Shown here: in pieces, positions 44,199 to 54,904 of the stretch
Layout: each line of letters begins with the position of its first letter
Position numbering within the stretch: position 1 is the first letter of the stretch
Assembly: GCA_029782215.1 (NCBI GenBank)
Contig: JAKOVD010000024.1
Span: 1 to 64,000, forward strand
DNA: 64,000 nucleotides
From: Chloroflexota bacterium
GTDB taxonomy: Bacteria; Chloroflexota; Anaerolineae; J102
Reading direction: 5' to 3'
Program-made: the position numbers and the translations under genes
Notes under the pieces: model-generated
The model's input: the letters and a program-made list of their open reading frames with translations, nothing else
Databases searched by the model: none
What the model was told of the DNA's origin: nothing

Positions 44199-46075
44199 AT
44201 GACCGAACCCACGCTGGAAACTAAACACTCGGTTCAGATCAAAGAGCTCGATAGTGTCGTCATCCGATTTGCTGGTGACTCAGGTGACGGCATGCAGCTC
44301 ACCGGCAGCCAATTCACCAACACGGCTGCTATTGTCGGCAATGACATCAGCACAATGCCCGACTACCCGGCCGAGATCCGGGCGCCTGCCGGCACGCTGG
44401 CCGGCGTCAGCGGGTTTCAGGTCCACATGTCGGAAACAGAGATCTGGACGCCGGGTGACGCACCCGATGTCCTGGTGGCCATGAACCCCGCCGCCCTCAA
44501 GGTCAGCCTGTCCGACCTGGAACCTGGCGCCTCCATTATCGTCAATACTGACGCCTTTAACCCTGGCAACCTGGCCAAGGCCGGTTACGAACGCAATCCT
44601 CTCGAAAGCGACAGCCTGAAGAAGTTCAGGGTTTTCGAGGTGCCCCTCACCACCTTGAACCGCAATGCGGTCAAGGACGTGGAAGGCATCAGCACCAAGG
44701 AAATCGACCGCAGCCAGAATTTCTTTGCTCTCGGCCTGGTGTACTGGATCTATGACCGGCCCCTTGAAAACACGATCTCCTGGGTCAAGAAACAGTTTGC
44801 CAAGCGTGCAGAAATCGTCGAGGCCAACATCCGCGCTCTGCAGGCTGGCTACTACTTCGGCGAGACCACCGAAGCCTTCCAGGTGCGCTATCGTGTGCGC
44901 CCTGCCTCCCTCCCGGCCGGCACCTACCGCAAGGTGAGCGGCAACGAGGCCGTGGCGCTGGGTCTGGTCACGGCCGCCAAGAAAGCGGACAAGCCGCTCT
45001 TCTACGGTTCGTATCCGATCACGCCTGCCAGCGACATCCTGCATGCGCTGTCGGGTTTGCGCAACTACGACGTTCTCACCTACCAGGCCGAAGACGAGAT
45101 CGCAGCGATGGGCGCCACGATCGGCGCTGCTTTCGGCGGCGCCTTTGCCGTCACCGGCACCAGCGGCCCAGGCATTGCCCTCAAGAGCGAAGGCATCAAC
45201 CTCGCCCTGATGCTTGAGCTGCCGATTGTCATCGTCAACGTGCAACGCGGCGGCCCCAGCACCGGCCTGCCGACCAAGGTTGAGCAGTCGGATCTCTTGC
45301 AGGTGCTTTTCGGTCGCAATGGTGAGAGCCCTCTGCCGGTCGTTGCGCCCGCCACCCCTTCCGAATGTTTTGACCTGGCGATCGAGGCTTTTCGCCTGGC
45401 CGTGCGGGCAATGACACCGGTCATCCTTCTCTCCGACGGCTACCTGGCCAACAGCGCCGAGCCCTGGAAGATCCCTGATCCTGACAGCATCCCGCCCATC
45501 GCCGTCGAGCACATGACCCGCGATGAAGTGAGTGGCCGTTTCCTGCCCTACAAGCGCGACCCCGTCACCCTGGGCCGGCCCTGGGCCATCCCCGGCACAC
45601 CCGGACTCGAGCATCGCATCGGCGGCCTGGAGAAGTCCCCGGAATTCGGCAACGTTTCCTACTCGGCAACCGACCACCAGCGCATGATCGATGACCGCGC
45701 GGCCAAGGTCGCCCGCCTGGTGGATGTCATCCCGGAGCAGGATGTCTTCGGTCCTGACGAAGGCGAACTGCTGATCGTCGGGTGGGGCGGCACCTATGGC
45801 TCCATCCACGCCGCCGTGGCCCATGCCCAGGCCAAAGGCCAGTCCGTGGCTCACGCCCACCTTCGCTACCTCAATCCTTTCCCCAGCAACCTGGGTTATC
45901 TCTTGCAGCGCTACAACAAGATCCTTGTCCCGGAGCTAAACATGGGCCAGCTCAGCCTGATCCTGCGCGGCCGCTACGTCCGCGATGTCATTTCCCTCAA
46001 CAAAGTGCAGGGACGCCCCTTCAAGATCAGTGAGATCAGCGCCAAGATCGATGAACTGCTGTCCGGAGGCTCCAA

Positions 46076-46079
<4 letters not shown>
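44199..46079 (+). CDS. korA: 2-oxoacid:acceptor oxidoreductase, alpha (gamma-alpha fused) subunit
   Basis: The 626-residue protein starts with the gamma domain (VIRFAGDSGDGMQLTGSQFTNTAAIVGNDISTMPDYPAEIRAPAGTLAGVSGFQVH) and continues with the alpha domain (NEAVALGLVTAAKKADKPLFYGSYPITPASDILHALSGL, TGTSGPGIALKSEGINLALMLELPIVIVNVQRGGPSTGLPTKVEQSDLLQ). A C-terminal transketolase-like domain (LLIVGWGGTYGSIHAAV) follows. With korB it makes the ferredoxin-linked oxidoreductase, most likely for 2-oxoglutarate. AAAGGAG (44182-44188) precedes the start and the stop overlaps korB (ATGA). Confidence 0.94.
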
Positions 46080-47617
<1,538 letters not shown>

Positions 47618-47642
47618 GTCTTCGCTCATCCAAGCTGCTTCG

Positions 47643-47687
47643 CCAGCCCTCCATTGGTGTTTCTCCGATGGGGGGCTGGTTGTTGTC
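47643..47687 (+). terminator. Intrinsic terminator after korB
   Basis: CCAGCCCTCCAT (47643-47654) pairs with ATGGGGGGCTGG (47668-47679), with one G-T pair, followed by TTGTTGTC. It ends the CBS-korAB transcript. Confidence 0.7.
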
Positions 47688-47743
47688 TGGGCCAGCCGTC
47701 CGCTGTCGTCAGCGGCCGGTCCGGTCCCCGGCCCCCAACTGCA

Positions 47744-49075
47744 ATGACATCCTCCGTTTCCCCATCTCTCGAGGCCGCAGCGTCCAATGCAGCGGCCATC
47801 GACACCGAGCGCAACATCCGCCATCTCTATCATGAGATCGGCGGCTTTGGCGTTCTCTCGGGCACTGCTGTCGCCTTTCTGGCCATCTACGCCACTCGTC
47901 TGGGCGCGGCGAACTGGCAGATCGGCCTTCTCACCGCCTTGCCGGCGCTGGTCAACCTCTTCGTCACGCTCCCGGCGGGGCCATGGGTGGCATCGCATCG
48001 CCTGGTGCCAGTGGTCTTCTGGACCTCGGTAGGCCAACGTCTGATCTATCCCTCACTGGTGTTGGTGACGCTGCTCCTGGCGGCGCCGGCGCAGGTGCCG
48101 GTCATCCTGATCCTGGTCACGCTCGCCTCAATCCCCGGCACAGCCCTCGCCATCGCTTTCAACGCCCTCTTTGCCGAAGCGGTGCCCGAACCCCGTCGCG
48201 GTGACGTGGTGGGCAAGCGCAATGCCCTCCTGGCGCTGACGATGTTGGTCAGCCTGCTGGTCAGCGGGCAAATCCTGCGCCTGCTTCCGCCCATGCATGG
48301 CTACGCTATCGTGTTCGCCATCGGCGCCCTCGGCGCCGCCTACAGCTCCTATCACCTGTTTCAGATCCGGCTGGCGCTTCCGATGGTGCATCGCCAGTAC
48401 AAGGGCATGCCCCTGGGGGATGCCGGGCGGTCGGGCCGGGTGGTGCTCTCGCCGGATGCCCCCCTGACGCGGCTGTTTGCCTCACGGATGCTCACCCGGC
48501 TGCCCACCCCGCGCCTGCCTGCGGTGCTGAGACCCCTGCGGACACCTTTCGGCCCCTTTGTGTTCTCGCTGTTTGCCTTTCACTTCGCCCAGTATGTGCC
48601 GGTGGCGATCTTCACCCTTTTCTGGGTGCGCGTGGCCAAGCTGAACGACGCCCAGATCAGCATCGTCAACGCGACGTTCTACACCGTCATGCTGGCAGCC
48701 TCCCTGCGGTTGGGCCGGCTGACGCAGCGCTACGGCAACCGGCGCCTGGTCGTGACGGGGGGCTTTCTGTTGTCCACCTATCCCCTGCTCACGGCGCTGA
48801 GCTGGAACATCGCCCTCATCCTGGTGGCGGCGGTCGTGGGCGGCGCCGTCTGGGCCGTGCTCGGCGGCGCTCTCTCCAACCGGCTCCTTGAACGCATCCC
48901 GGCCAACGACCGTCCCAGCCACCTGGCCCTCTACAACATGGCGCTCAACGCCGCCATGCTCATCGGCGCCATGACAGGCACCACCATCGCCGATGCCGTG
49001 GGGCTTCGCACCGCTCTCTTCGTGGCCTTCGCCCTGCGCGTCGGGGCGGGGGTGCTGCTCTGGCGGCTCGGCTGA
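47744..49075 (+). CDS. Major facilitator superfamily transporter
   Basis: 443 residues from ATG 47744. After a polar N-terminus the protein has about twelve hydrophobic segments, beginning GGFGVLSGTAVAFLAIYATRLGAANWQIGLLTALPALVNLFVTLPAGPWV; the AANWQIGLL/ALPALVNLF layout is typical of a group of MFS permeases in Chloroflexota and Cyanobacteria. The loop between helices 2 and 3 lacks the classic GRRxGRR but has ASHR. Substrate and direction cannot be told. It sits alone between the korB and rpsU terminators. Confidence 0.85.
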   Translation: MTSSVSPSLEAAASNAAAIDTERNIRHLYHEIGGFGVLSGTAVAFLAIYATRLGAANWQIGLLTALPALVNLFVTLPAGPWVASHRLVPVVFWTSVGQRLIYPSLVLVTLLLAAPAQVPVILILVTLASIPGTALAIAFNALFAEAVPEPRRGDVVGKRNALLALTMLVSLLVSGQILRLLPPMHGYAIVFAIGALGAAYSSYHLFQIRLALPMVHRQYKGMPLGDAGRSGRVVLSPDAPLTRLFASRMLTRLPTPRLPAVLRPLRTPFGPFVFSLFAFHFAQYVPVAIFTLFWVRVAKLNDAQISIVNATFYTVMLAASLRLGRLTQRYGNRRLVVTGGFLLSTYPLLTALSWNIALILVAAVVGGAVWAVLGGALSNRLLERIPANDRPSHLALYNMALNAAMLIGAMTGTTIADAVGLRTALFVAFALRVGAGVLLWRLG

Positions 49076-49093
49076 GGAATTTCAGAGTCCAAC

Positions 49094-49123
49094 AAAAAAG
49101 CCCGATCCTGGGGACCGGGCTTT
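49094..49123 (-). terminator. Intrinsic terminator of rpsU
   Basis: AAAGCCCG (49097-49104) and CGGGCTTT (49116-49123) form the stem. On the minus strand it is followed by a run of six T, so it serves rpsU; it may also stop transcription from the + strand MFS gene. Confidence 0.8.
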
Positions 49124-49145
49124 CTGTAGACAGGGTCGTAACTGC

Positions 49146-49352
49146 CTAAAGGGAGGTGCGGCGCTCGCGGCGCCGTGCAGCCTGTCGCGCCTTGCGGATG
49201 GCCTTCTGCTTCTGCAGGCGGCGCACCTCACTGGGCGGGGTGAACCAGCGCTTGCGGCGCACTTCGGGCAGAATGCGCGCCTTCATCACTTCCTTGCGGA
49301 AGCGTCGCAGCAGAGATTCCTGCGATTCGCCGGCATTAAGCTTGACGGTCAT
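49146..49352 (-). CDS. rpsU: Ribosomal protein bS21
   Basis: The 68-residue basic protein begins MTVKLNAGESQESLLRRFRKEVMKARILPEVRRKRWFTPPSEVRRLQKQKAIRKARQAARRRERR, the standard bS21 sequence with its Arg-rich C-terminal helix. bS21 binds the small subunit platform near the anti-Shine-Dalgarno and helps initiation. The gene has its own promoter (49440-49448), a leader hairpin and a terminator. It is complete. Confidence 0.95.
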   Translation of the reverse strand: MTVKLNAGESQESLLRRFRKEVMKARILPEVRRKRWFTPPSEVRRLQKQKAIRKARQAARRRERRTSL

Positions 49353-49413
49353 GCAAATTCACCACCTTTTGGCTCCGACCGGAGGTTGACAGCCGCCGAT
49401 CGCACGGAGTCGC

Positions 49414-49448
49414 CGGGGTTTCCCCCGGCGCGAGAAGAAATATTAGCA
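49414..49448 (-). promoter_or_regulatory. rpsU promoter and leader hairpin
   Basis: On the minus strand TGC-TAATAT (49448-49440) forms an extended -10. Just downstream a very stable hairpin CGCCGGGG-GAAA-CCCCGGCG with a GNRA-type tetraloop occupies about 49412-49431. Its position at the 5' end of the leader could stabilise the mRNA or be a protein-binding site. Confidence 0.5.
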
Positions 49449-49492
49449 GATGGCAGTAGCTTTGGCAAAACGAGTCAGGCCCCCGCGGTTCG

Positions 49493-52400
49493 CTACTTCA
49501 TCTCCCGCATCCGGTTGTTGGCGTCGATGCTGAAGCGGCGCACCGTTTCGGCAGGCATCTCGAAGGCAAAGCGCGAGGGGTTGCGGATGAAGTTGTCGGC
49601 GCGGTCGCGCACCGAGAAGAGATACACGGCCTCCATCGCCCGAGTGATCCCCACATAGAAGACCCGCCGCTCTTCCGCCAACTGCTCGGGATCGTTCAGG
49701 GTCCGCCACAAGGGCAGGTGCTCGTGCTCGACGCCGATGATGATCACCACCGGGAATTCCGTGCCCTTGGCATTGTGCAGCGTCATCAGCGTGACGCGGC
49801 TCTCATCCTGGCCGCGGGCGAACGTATCCTGGCTGGTCAGCAGCGCCTGATAGTCGAGGAACCCGGCCAGCGAGGAATCAGGCTGATAGCGCAGGTAAGC
49901 CTGCACGTGCTCCATGAAATCCTCGCACCGCGTCTTCCACTCGAGATCCTCCCCGGTCGTGGGCGCCGTACGGCCGGCCAGTTGCAGCGCCAGCTCCTGC
50001 GCCGGTCCCTGCAGGTGCGCGGGTAGGACTGCCAGCACTTCTTCGAGATCCCCACGACCCGCGGCGAGCACACGGGCGGCGCCGTCCAGCAGGGTGCGGT
50101 TCTCTTCGACCAGCTCGACGCCCGCAGCCAGGGTGCCAAAGGCCACCAGGGGTAGCGCCTCCGCCAGGGCCTCTCGCTCCTTCTCCGCCAGGACGCGATC
50201 GGTCAGGGCAAAGAAAAGCTCGGCAGTGCGCGCAACGTCGTCAGCCGCCCGATGCTTGATCTCCTGATCCAACCCGAGGCTGGCGAGTAGCCCCTCCAGC
50301 GTGTAGCGCCTCGCCTCCGGAAGGAGCCGCCGCGCCAGGCGCAGCGTATCGATGTAATCCGGGTTGAAGCCCTTGCCGCCGTACAACTCGCCGCAGGTGC
50401 GGTCGACAAAGCGATTGTCGAAGCGGGCAATGTTGTGCCCCACCACAATGCTGCCATCCACGTAGTCCAGGAAGACGGGCAGGATCGCTGCCGCATCCTC
50501 GGCGTCCGCCACATCTTCGAAGCGAATACCATGCACCTGGGTGGCGGCAGCCGGGATGTAGCCGCGGCTGGGCCGGACAAAGCGATGAAAGATCTCACCC
50601 GCCGGCTGCTGATCCTGGTAGGCAGCGGCCGCGATCTCGACGATCTCGTCACGCCGCACATTGGTCCCCGTGGTTTCGACATCGTAGACGACGAAGCGAC
50701 CCTCGGCGAGGTTCTCGTACGCCAGCAGCAGGCTCTGCATGCAGCGCCAGGCGCACGCGGCCAGGGCGTAGGGACCCTGGACCACCTCCAGGTCGACGCG
50801 GCCAGGAGCAGCGCCGTCAAAGGTGGCGCTCCCGCCCAGCACGATCAAGCAGCCCTCCTCCGCAAGCAAGCCCTCATGGTAGGCGGATGCCGGCCAGCTC
50901 GGCGCCTCCACGCCCAGGTAGCCGGCAAGGGCCTGGCGCACGATGGCGGCGGCGGCGTAGCCGTCCACCGTGTCCGGATGCACGATGCCGAGAGAACGGC
51001 CGGCGTCGATGGCCTCTGCCAGCGCGTCTGCCTGATCGACCGGGTTCAGGAAGGCCATGAACCCCTCCAGCAGGGTGACGTCCTCCTGGCGCCAGGGCGA
51101 CCGCAAGCGATCAAACAGGAGGAGGACCGCCTGGACCGCCTGCTCCGCATTCGCCGTCGGGAGAGGCATCGTCTGGACGAGCTGTAGAAAACGCTCCAGA
51201 TGCGCCCTCGTCAGCGGGCTGATCTCTGGGAAATCCTGCGCCCGCCGCGCCAGGTCGATCAGGTCCATTTCCCGGTCCTCGGCCAGACGCCGGAGCTGGA
51301 TCATGGTCAGCTCGTCCACCAGGCGCAGGGGAAAATTGACCGCGGCCGTAAAGGTCTCTTCGCTCAAGGCCCGCACCATCTGCAGGAAGCGCACGATCTC
51401 GCGCGTGATGGGCTCGTCGAAAAAGCTCTCCTTGCGCAGTCGCTGCACCGGCACGCCTGCCTGCGCCAACGCCTGCTCCGCCGGCTCACCCAGGCTGTGC
51501 GTACGGTACAGGATGGCAATGTCGCCGGGTTTGTAGCCGCGTTCGGTGGTGAGCTTCTGAATCAGGGTGACAAGCCAGCGTTGTTCCTGCTGCAGGGTCT
51601 GGAAGATATAGTGAAAGATGGGGGTGTCGTTCTCTTTCTGGCTGCGCAGCGTGCGCTGGCGCTCCTGGGTGCGCTGGTGCGCGATCAGCCGCTGGGCTCC
51701 GAACAGGATCTTCGGCGGACAGCGATAGCTGATATCGAGTTTCACGATATAGGGATGGTAGCGCTCGATGTACTGGTCGATCAGCTCCGGCTTGGAGCCG
51801 CGCCAGCCGTAGATGGTCTGGTCATCGTCGGCCACGATCGTGATGCTGCTGGTGGGCGGCGCCAACAGCTTGAGCATCTCGTATTGGGCGGCGTTGATGT
51901 CCTGGTACTCGTCCACCAGGATGTGGCGCAGGGTGCGGGCAAAGTGCTCGCGCGTGTCCTCGTCCGACCGCAGCAGATGAACGGCGTAGCGAATCAGGTC
52001 GTCGAAATCAAGGGCCTGCCGTTTCTGCAGCCACGTCTCGTAGACGCCGGCGATGTCGGCCAGGATGGGATCGGTCTCCGGCGGCGGGATAGACGGATCC
52101 GCCAGGGCGCTCTTGGCACGGCTCAGGTAGGAGATGATCTGCCCCGGCGGGTAGAGCTCGCGGCTCAGCCCCTCCTGGCCCAGGATCCGGTTTAGAGCAT
52201 GGCGCTGCTCATCCTCGTCGATGATCGAGAAGCCCGGATCGAGGTCGATGCGGGCGCCGAAACGCCGCAGGATGCGCACGGCGGTGGCATGAAAGGTATA
52301 GATCCAGACGCGGCTCGCCTGATCCTCCAGGAGGTCAAACAGACGCTCACGCATCTGTTCGGCTGCCCGGTTGGTGAAGGTGACGGCCAGGATCTGTTCT

Positions 52401-52564
52401 GGGCGCGCCCCTTTCTCCCGGATCAGCCAGGCAATGCGCCGGGTCAGGATGCGGGTTTTGCCGCTGCCCGGACCCGCCAACACAAGCAGGGGAGCGGCTC
52501 GGAAAGTAACTGCCTCGATCTGGCGTTCATTCAATGCCTCCAGCCAGGGGTGATCGCTCGTCAT
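49493..52564 (-). CDS. UvrD/PcrA-type helicase with an embedded DnaQ-like 3'-5' exonuclease
   Basis: 1,023 residues from ATG 52564. Superfamily 1 motifs are motif I GPGSGKT (31-37), Ia VTFTNRAAEQMRERL, II VDEYQD (217-222), III ADDDQTIYGWRG, IV LDISYRCP, V TLHNAKGTEF (928-937) and VI VFYVGITRA (968-976). Between motifs IV and V, at about 623-790, lies a complete DEDDh exonuclease: ExoI VYDVETTG (626-633), ExoII VGHNIARFD (708-716) and ExoIII HRAADD (771-776). The nuclease is therefore inserted inside the helicase, not attached to an end. A helicase with a linked 3'-5' exonuclease suggests DNA end processing or repair. No partner gene is adjacent. Confidence 0.93.
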   Translation of the reverse strand: MTSDHPWLEALNERQIEAVTFRAAPLLVLAGPGSGKTRILTRRIAWLIREKGARPEQILAVTFTNRAAEQMRERLFDLLEDQASRVWIYTFHATAVRILRRFGARIDLDPGFSIIDEDEQRHALNRILGQEGLSRELYPPGQIISYLSRAKSALADPSIPPPETDPILADIAGVYETWLQKRQALDFDDLIRYAVHLLRSDEDTREHFARTLRHILVDEYQDINAAQYEMLKLLAPPTSSITIVADDDQTIYGWRGSKPELIDQYIERYHPYIVKLDISYRCPPKILFGAQRLIAHQRTQERQRTLRSQKENDTPIFHYIFQTLQQEQRWLVTLIQKLTTERGYKPGDIAILYRTHSLGEPAEQALAQAGVPVQRLRKESFFDEPITREIVRFLQMVRALSEETFTAAVNFPLRLVDELTMIQLRRLAEDREMDLIDLARRAQDFPEISPLTRAHLERFLQLVQTMPLPTANAEQAVQAVLLLFDRLRSPWRQEDVTLLEGFMAFLNPVDQADALAEAIDAGRSLGIVHPDTVDGYAAAAIVRQALAGYLGVEAPSWPASAYHEGLLAEEGCLIVLGGSATFDGAAPGRVDLEVVQGPYALAACAWRCMQSLLLAYENLAEGRFVVYDVETTGTNVRRDEIVEIAAAAYQDQQPAGEIFHRFVRPSRGYIPAAATQVHGIRFEDVADAEDAAAILPVFLDYVDGSIVVGHNIARFDNRFVDRTCGELYGGKGFNPDYIDTLRLARRLLPEARRYTLEGLLASLGLDQEIKHRAADDVARTAELFFALTDRVLAEKEREALAEALPLVAFGTLAAGVELVEENRTLLDGAARVLAAGRGDLEEVLAVLPAHLQGPAQELALQLAGRTAPTTGEDLEWKTRCEDFMEHVQAYLRYQPDSSLAGFLDYQALLTSQDTFARGQDESRVTLMTLHNAKGTEFPVVIIIGVEHEHLPLWRTLNDPEQLAEERRVFYVGITRAMEAVYLFSVRDRADNFIRNPSRFAFEMPAETVRRFSIDANNRMREMK

Positions 52565-52707
52565 ACCGTCTTCATCTCCAACCAAAGGATTCGCATCTCA
52601 GGCGCCGGTGGCGCGGATTCCCTCTCGCCGTTGGAATCCGGCACTGCCTTCTGCGCCTGCACACTAACAACCAAGACAAAACAGTGGACTTGTCAAAGAG
52701 CGATTCC

Positions 52708-52716
52708 ATTCTAGCA
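52708..52716 (-). promoter_or_regulatory. Extended -10 promoter for the helicase gene
   Basis: The minus strand reads TGC-TAGAAT (52716-52708). The -35 region is weak. The start codon is 144 bases downstream. Confidence 0.45.
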
Positions 52717-52765
52717 CAACGCCCATGCCATATCGAACGAAGGTGCCTCCGGTTCACCCAACCCC

Positions 52766-52807
52766 ATTCCGCAATTCGCAATTCGAATTTCGAAATTCCC
52801 ACTTCGT
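52766..52807 (+). repeat. AT-rich heptanucleotide array before the GT39 gene
   Basis: Six 7-nt units in register: ATTCCGC, AATTCGC, AATTCGA, ATTTCGA, AATTCCC, ACTTCGT. The composition (TTCG/AATT) differs from the CG- and AC-type arrays elsewhere in the window, but the period is the same. Confidence 0.6.
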
Positions 52808-52831
52808 TTCCCCTGATGTACACTCCACGCC

Positions 52832-54904
52832 ATGAGCCGGTTTCGCACTTCCGAGCGCATCGTTCTCCTGGTCATCCTTCTCCTGGGGTTGGGACTGCGC
52901 CTGCACCGGCTGGGCGCCGACAGCCTGTGGTACGACGAAACCGTCAGCGCCCTGCTGGCCTCCAAACCGCTGGCGGCCATGGTGGCGCATACGGCGCGGG
53001 ACATCCACCCCCCCCTCTACTACGCCCTGCTGCACTTTTGGACCCTTGCCGCCGGCAGCAGCGACTTCGTCCTGGCTTTCTTCTCGCTCTGGTTTGGCGT
53101 CGCCCTGGTGGCGCTGGCAGCCCACCTGGGCCTGCGCGCCTATGGCCCCCAGGTCGGCCTGCTCGCCGCCCTGCTGGCGGCGCTGTCACCCCTGGGCGTC
53201 TGGTACAGCCAGGAAGTGCGGATGTACACCCTGGGTTCCTTCTGGCTGATGCTGGCGCTGATCGTGGTCTGGCGCTACCTGGTCCGGCCCCGAAGCGCCC
53301 TCCTCGTCGCCTACGCCGTCCTGGGCGGGCTCAGCCTGTGGACGCTCTACTACAGCGCCTTTGCCCTGGCCGCCCTCAACCTGTTCGTCCTCCCCTGGCT
53401 GTGGATGCACCACCGCCGCCAGGTGCTGCCCTGGCTGGCGGCGCAGGTCGCCGTTCTGCTCCTGTACGCCCCCTGGCTGCCCATCGCCGGCCGGCAGGCC
53501 CTGGACCCACCGGTGCCGCCCTGGCGCGAAGCGCTGGCGCCGCTGGCGCTGCTGGCCAGAGCCTGGCAGGAAGGGATCACGGCGCTGGCCGCGGGCCAGT
53601 CGCTGGACCCGGCTGCCTGGTGGCCGCTGGGCTTGCTCGGTCTTGCCGTCGCCCTGGCCGCCCTGGCGCTGCCCGGCCGTCTTCCCGGCCGCAGGAGCGC
53701 CGGCAGCCTGCTGCTATGGACCACGGTGGCCGGTCCCGTCCTGCTCATCCTCCTGGTCTCCGTCGCCTTCACGCCCCTCTATCACGTCCGCTACGTCGCC
53801 CTCTACAGCGGCGCCTATCCCGTCCTCCTGGCGGCGGGGCTGGCCGCTATCGCCGGTCCCCTGGAGCGCGCCCACCCGGCCCGGCTCATCCTGGCCGGCG
53901 GAGCACTGGTGGCCTTGATCCTGGGCATGGGCGCCAGCCAGCGCAACTACTTCGGCAACCGCTACGCCTATGAGGCCGCCGACAACCTGCAGGGCGCCGT
54001 CAGCTTTCTCTACGACTACGTCGGGCCGCACGACGCCATCCTCATCAACGCCGGCTATCTCTACCCGGCCCTCCTGCACTACTGGCCCGGCCCCATCGGC
54101 TGGCTGGGCCGGCTGAGCGACTACCCCCCTGCGCAGGTGGGACAGGGGCCGGTGGTCGTCCTCACCGGCCATGTGGACGGCGATCCCAACATCGGCTGGG
54201 GGGACCCCGCCAGCGACTTCTATGCCATCTCGCACGAAGAGACTGCCGCCCGTCTGGCCAGCCTCTTCGCCTCCGCCAACACTGTGTGGGAGCTGCGTGG
54301 CTACGACACCGTCAACGACCCCACCGGCTTCATCCGCACCTGGCTCTCACAGCACGGCGATCCCTACGTCGACCTGGCCGTGCCGGGACAGACCTTTGCC
54401 CGCGTCCAGGGCTGGCGCACCTCGTCCCGCCCCCGCACGCAAGCCCCGGCCATCGCCCATCCCGTCGACGCTGCCTTTGGCCCTGCAGACAGCCCCACCA
54501 TCCGCCTGCTGGGCTATGACCAGACGTCCGAACAGAAGTCCGACTTCTCGGAGAAGTCGGACTTCTCAGGCGAAACGCTGCGTTTGACCCTCTACTGGCA
54601 GGCAGTGACCCCACCGGATCGCTCCTACAAGGTGTTCAACCAGCTCCTAGCGCCGGACGGCAGCGTCGCGGCCCAGAACGACGGCGTGCCCGGTCTGGGC
54701 GCCTACCCGACGCAGACCTGGCTGCCCGGCGAGTCCATGGAGAGCAGCTTCGTCCTGCACCTGCCCGCCGGCCTGGCGCCGGGCTCCTACCGGCTCATCA
54801 CCGGCTTCTATGACGAGGCCAGCGGCGAACGCCTGCGGCTGGCCAACGGCGACGACCACGTCGAGCTGGGCGCCGTTACCGTCAGCGGTTCATCTCCCAG
54901 ATAA
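52832..54904 (+). CDS. GT39-type membrane glycosyltransferase with C-terminal beta domain
   Basis: 690 residues. The first 370 or so contain about ten membrane helices and the family signatures RLHRLGADSLWYDETVSALLASKPL (acidic loop, DE) and DIHPPLYYALLHFW, as in ArnT/PMT-type enzymes that use polyprenyl-phosphate sugars outside the membrane. KNYFGNRY-like and soluble segments follow, and a C-terminal beta domain (IRLLGYDQT...LRLTLYWQAVTPPDRSYKVFNQLLAPDGSVAAQNDGVP) ends the protein. A perfect palindrome at 54534-54566 encodes K569-S579 (KSDFSEKSDFS) inside that domain. The last 23 bp overlap the convergent coaX gene. Confidence 0.88.
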   Translation: MSRFRTSERIVLLVILLLGLGLRLHRLGADSLWYDETVSALLASKPLAAMVAHTARDIHPPLYYALLHFWTLAAGSSDFVLAFFSLWFGVALVALAAHLGLRAYGPQVGLLAALLAALSPLGVWYSQEVRMYTLGSFWLMLALIVVWRYLVRPRSALLVAYAVLGGLSLWTLYYSAFALAALNLFVLPWLWMHHRRQVLPWLAAQVAVLLLYAPWLPIAGRQALDPPVPPWREALAPLALLARAWQEGITALAAGQSLDPAAWWPLGLLGLAVALAALALPGRLPGRRSAGSLLLWTTVAGPVLLILLVSVAFTPLYHVRYVALYSGAYPVLLAAGLAAIAGPLERAHPARLILAGGALVALILGMGASQRNYFGNRYAYEAADNLQGAVSFLYDYVGPHDAILINAGYLYPALLHYWPGPIGWLGRLSDYPPAQVGQGPVVVLTGHVDGDPNIGWGDPASDFYAISHEETAARLASLFASANTVWELRGYDTVNDPTGFIRTWLSQHGDPYVDLAVPGQTFARVQGWRTSSRPRTQAPAIAHPVDAAFGPADSPTIRLLGYDQTSEQKSDFSEKSDFSGETLRLTLYWQAVTPPDRSYKVFNQLLAPDGSVAAQNDGVPGLGAYPTQTWLPGESMESSFVLHLPAGLAPGSYRLITGFYDEASGERLRLANGDDHVELGAVTVSGSSPR
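54534..54566 (+). repeat. 33-bp palindrome inside the GT39 coding sequence
   Basis: AGAAGTCCGACTTCTC (54534-54549) and GAGAAGTCGGACTTCT (54551-54566) are exact reverse complements around one base. The length keeps the frame open and yields the repeated peptide KSDFSEKSDFS. Confidence 0.75.

Noticed and set aside
50900..51010. Possible DHH-phosphoesterase-like motif (VHPDTVDGYAAAAIVRQAL) in the helicase
   Set aside because: It is a single loose resemblance without the other DHH motifs, so no domain is claimed.
52534..53973. 479-codon frame overlapping the start of the GT39 gene
   Set aside because: The translation is Arg/Pro/Gly-rich and runs in another frame of a clear membrane glycosyltransferase.
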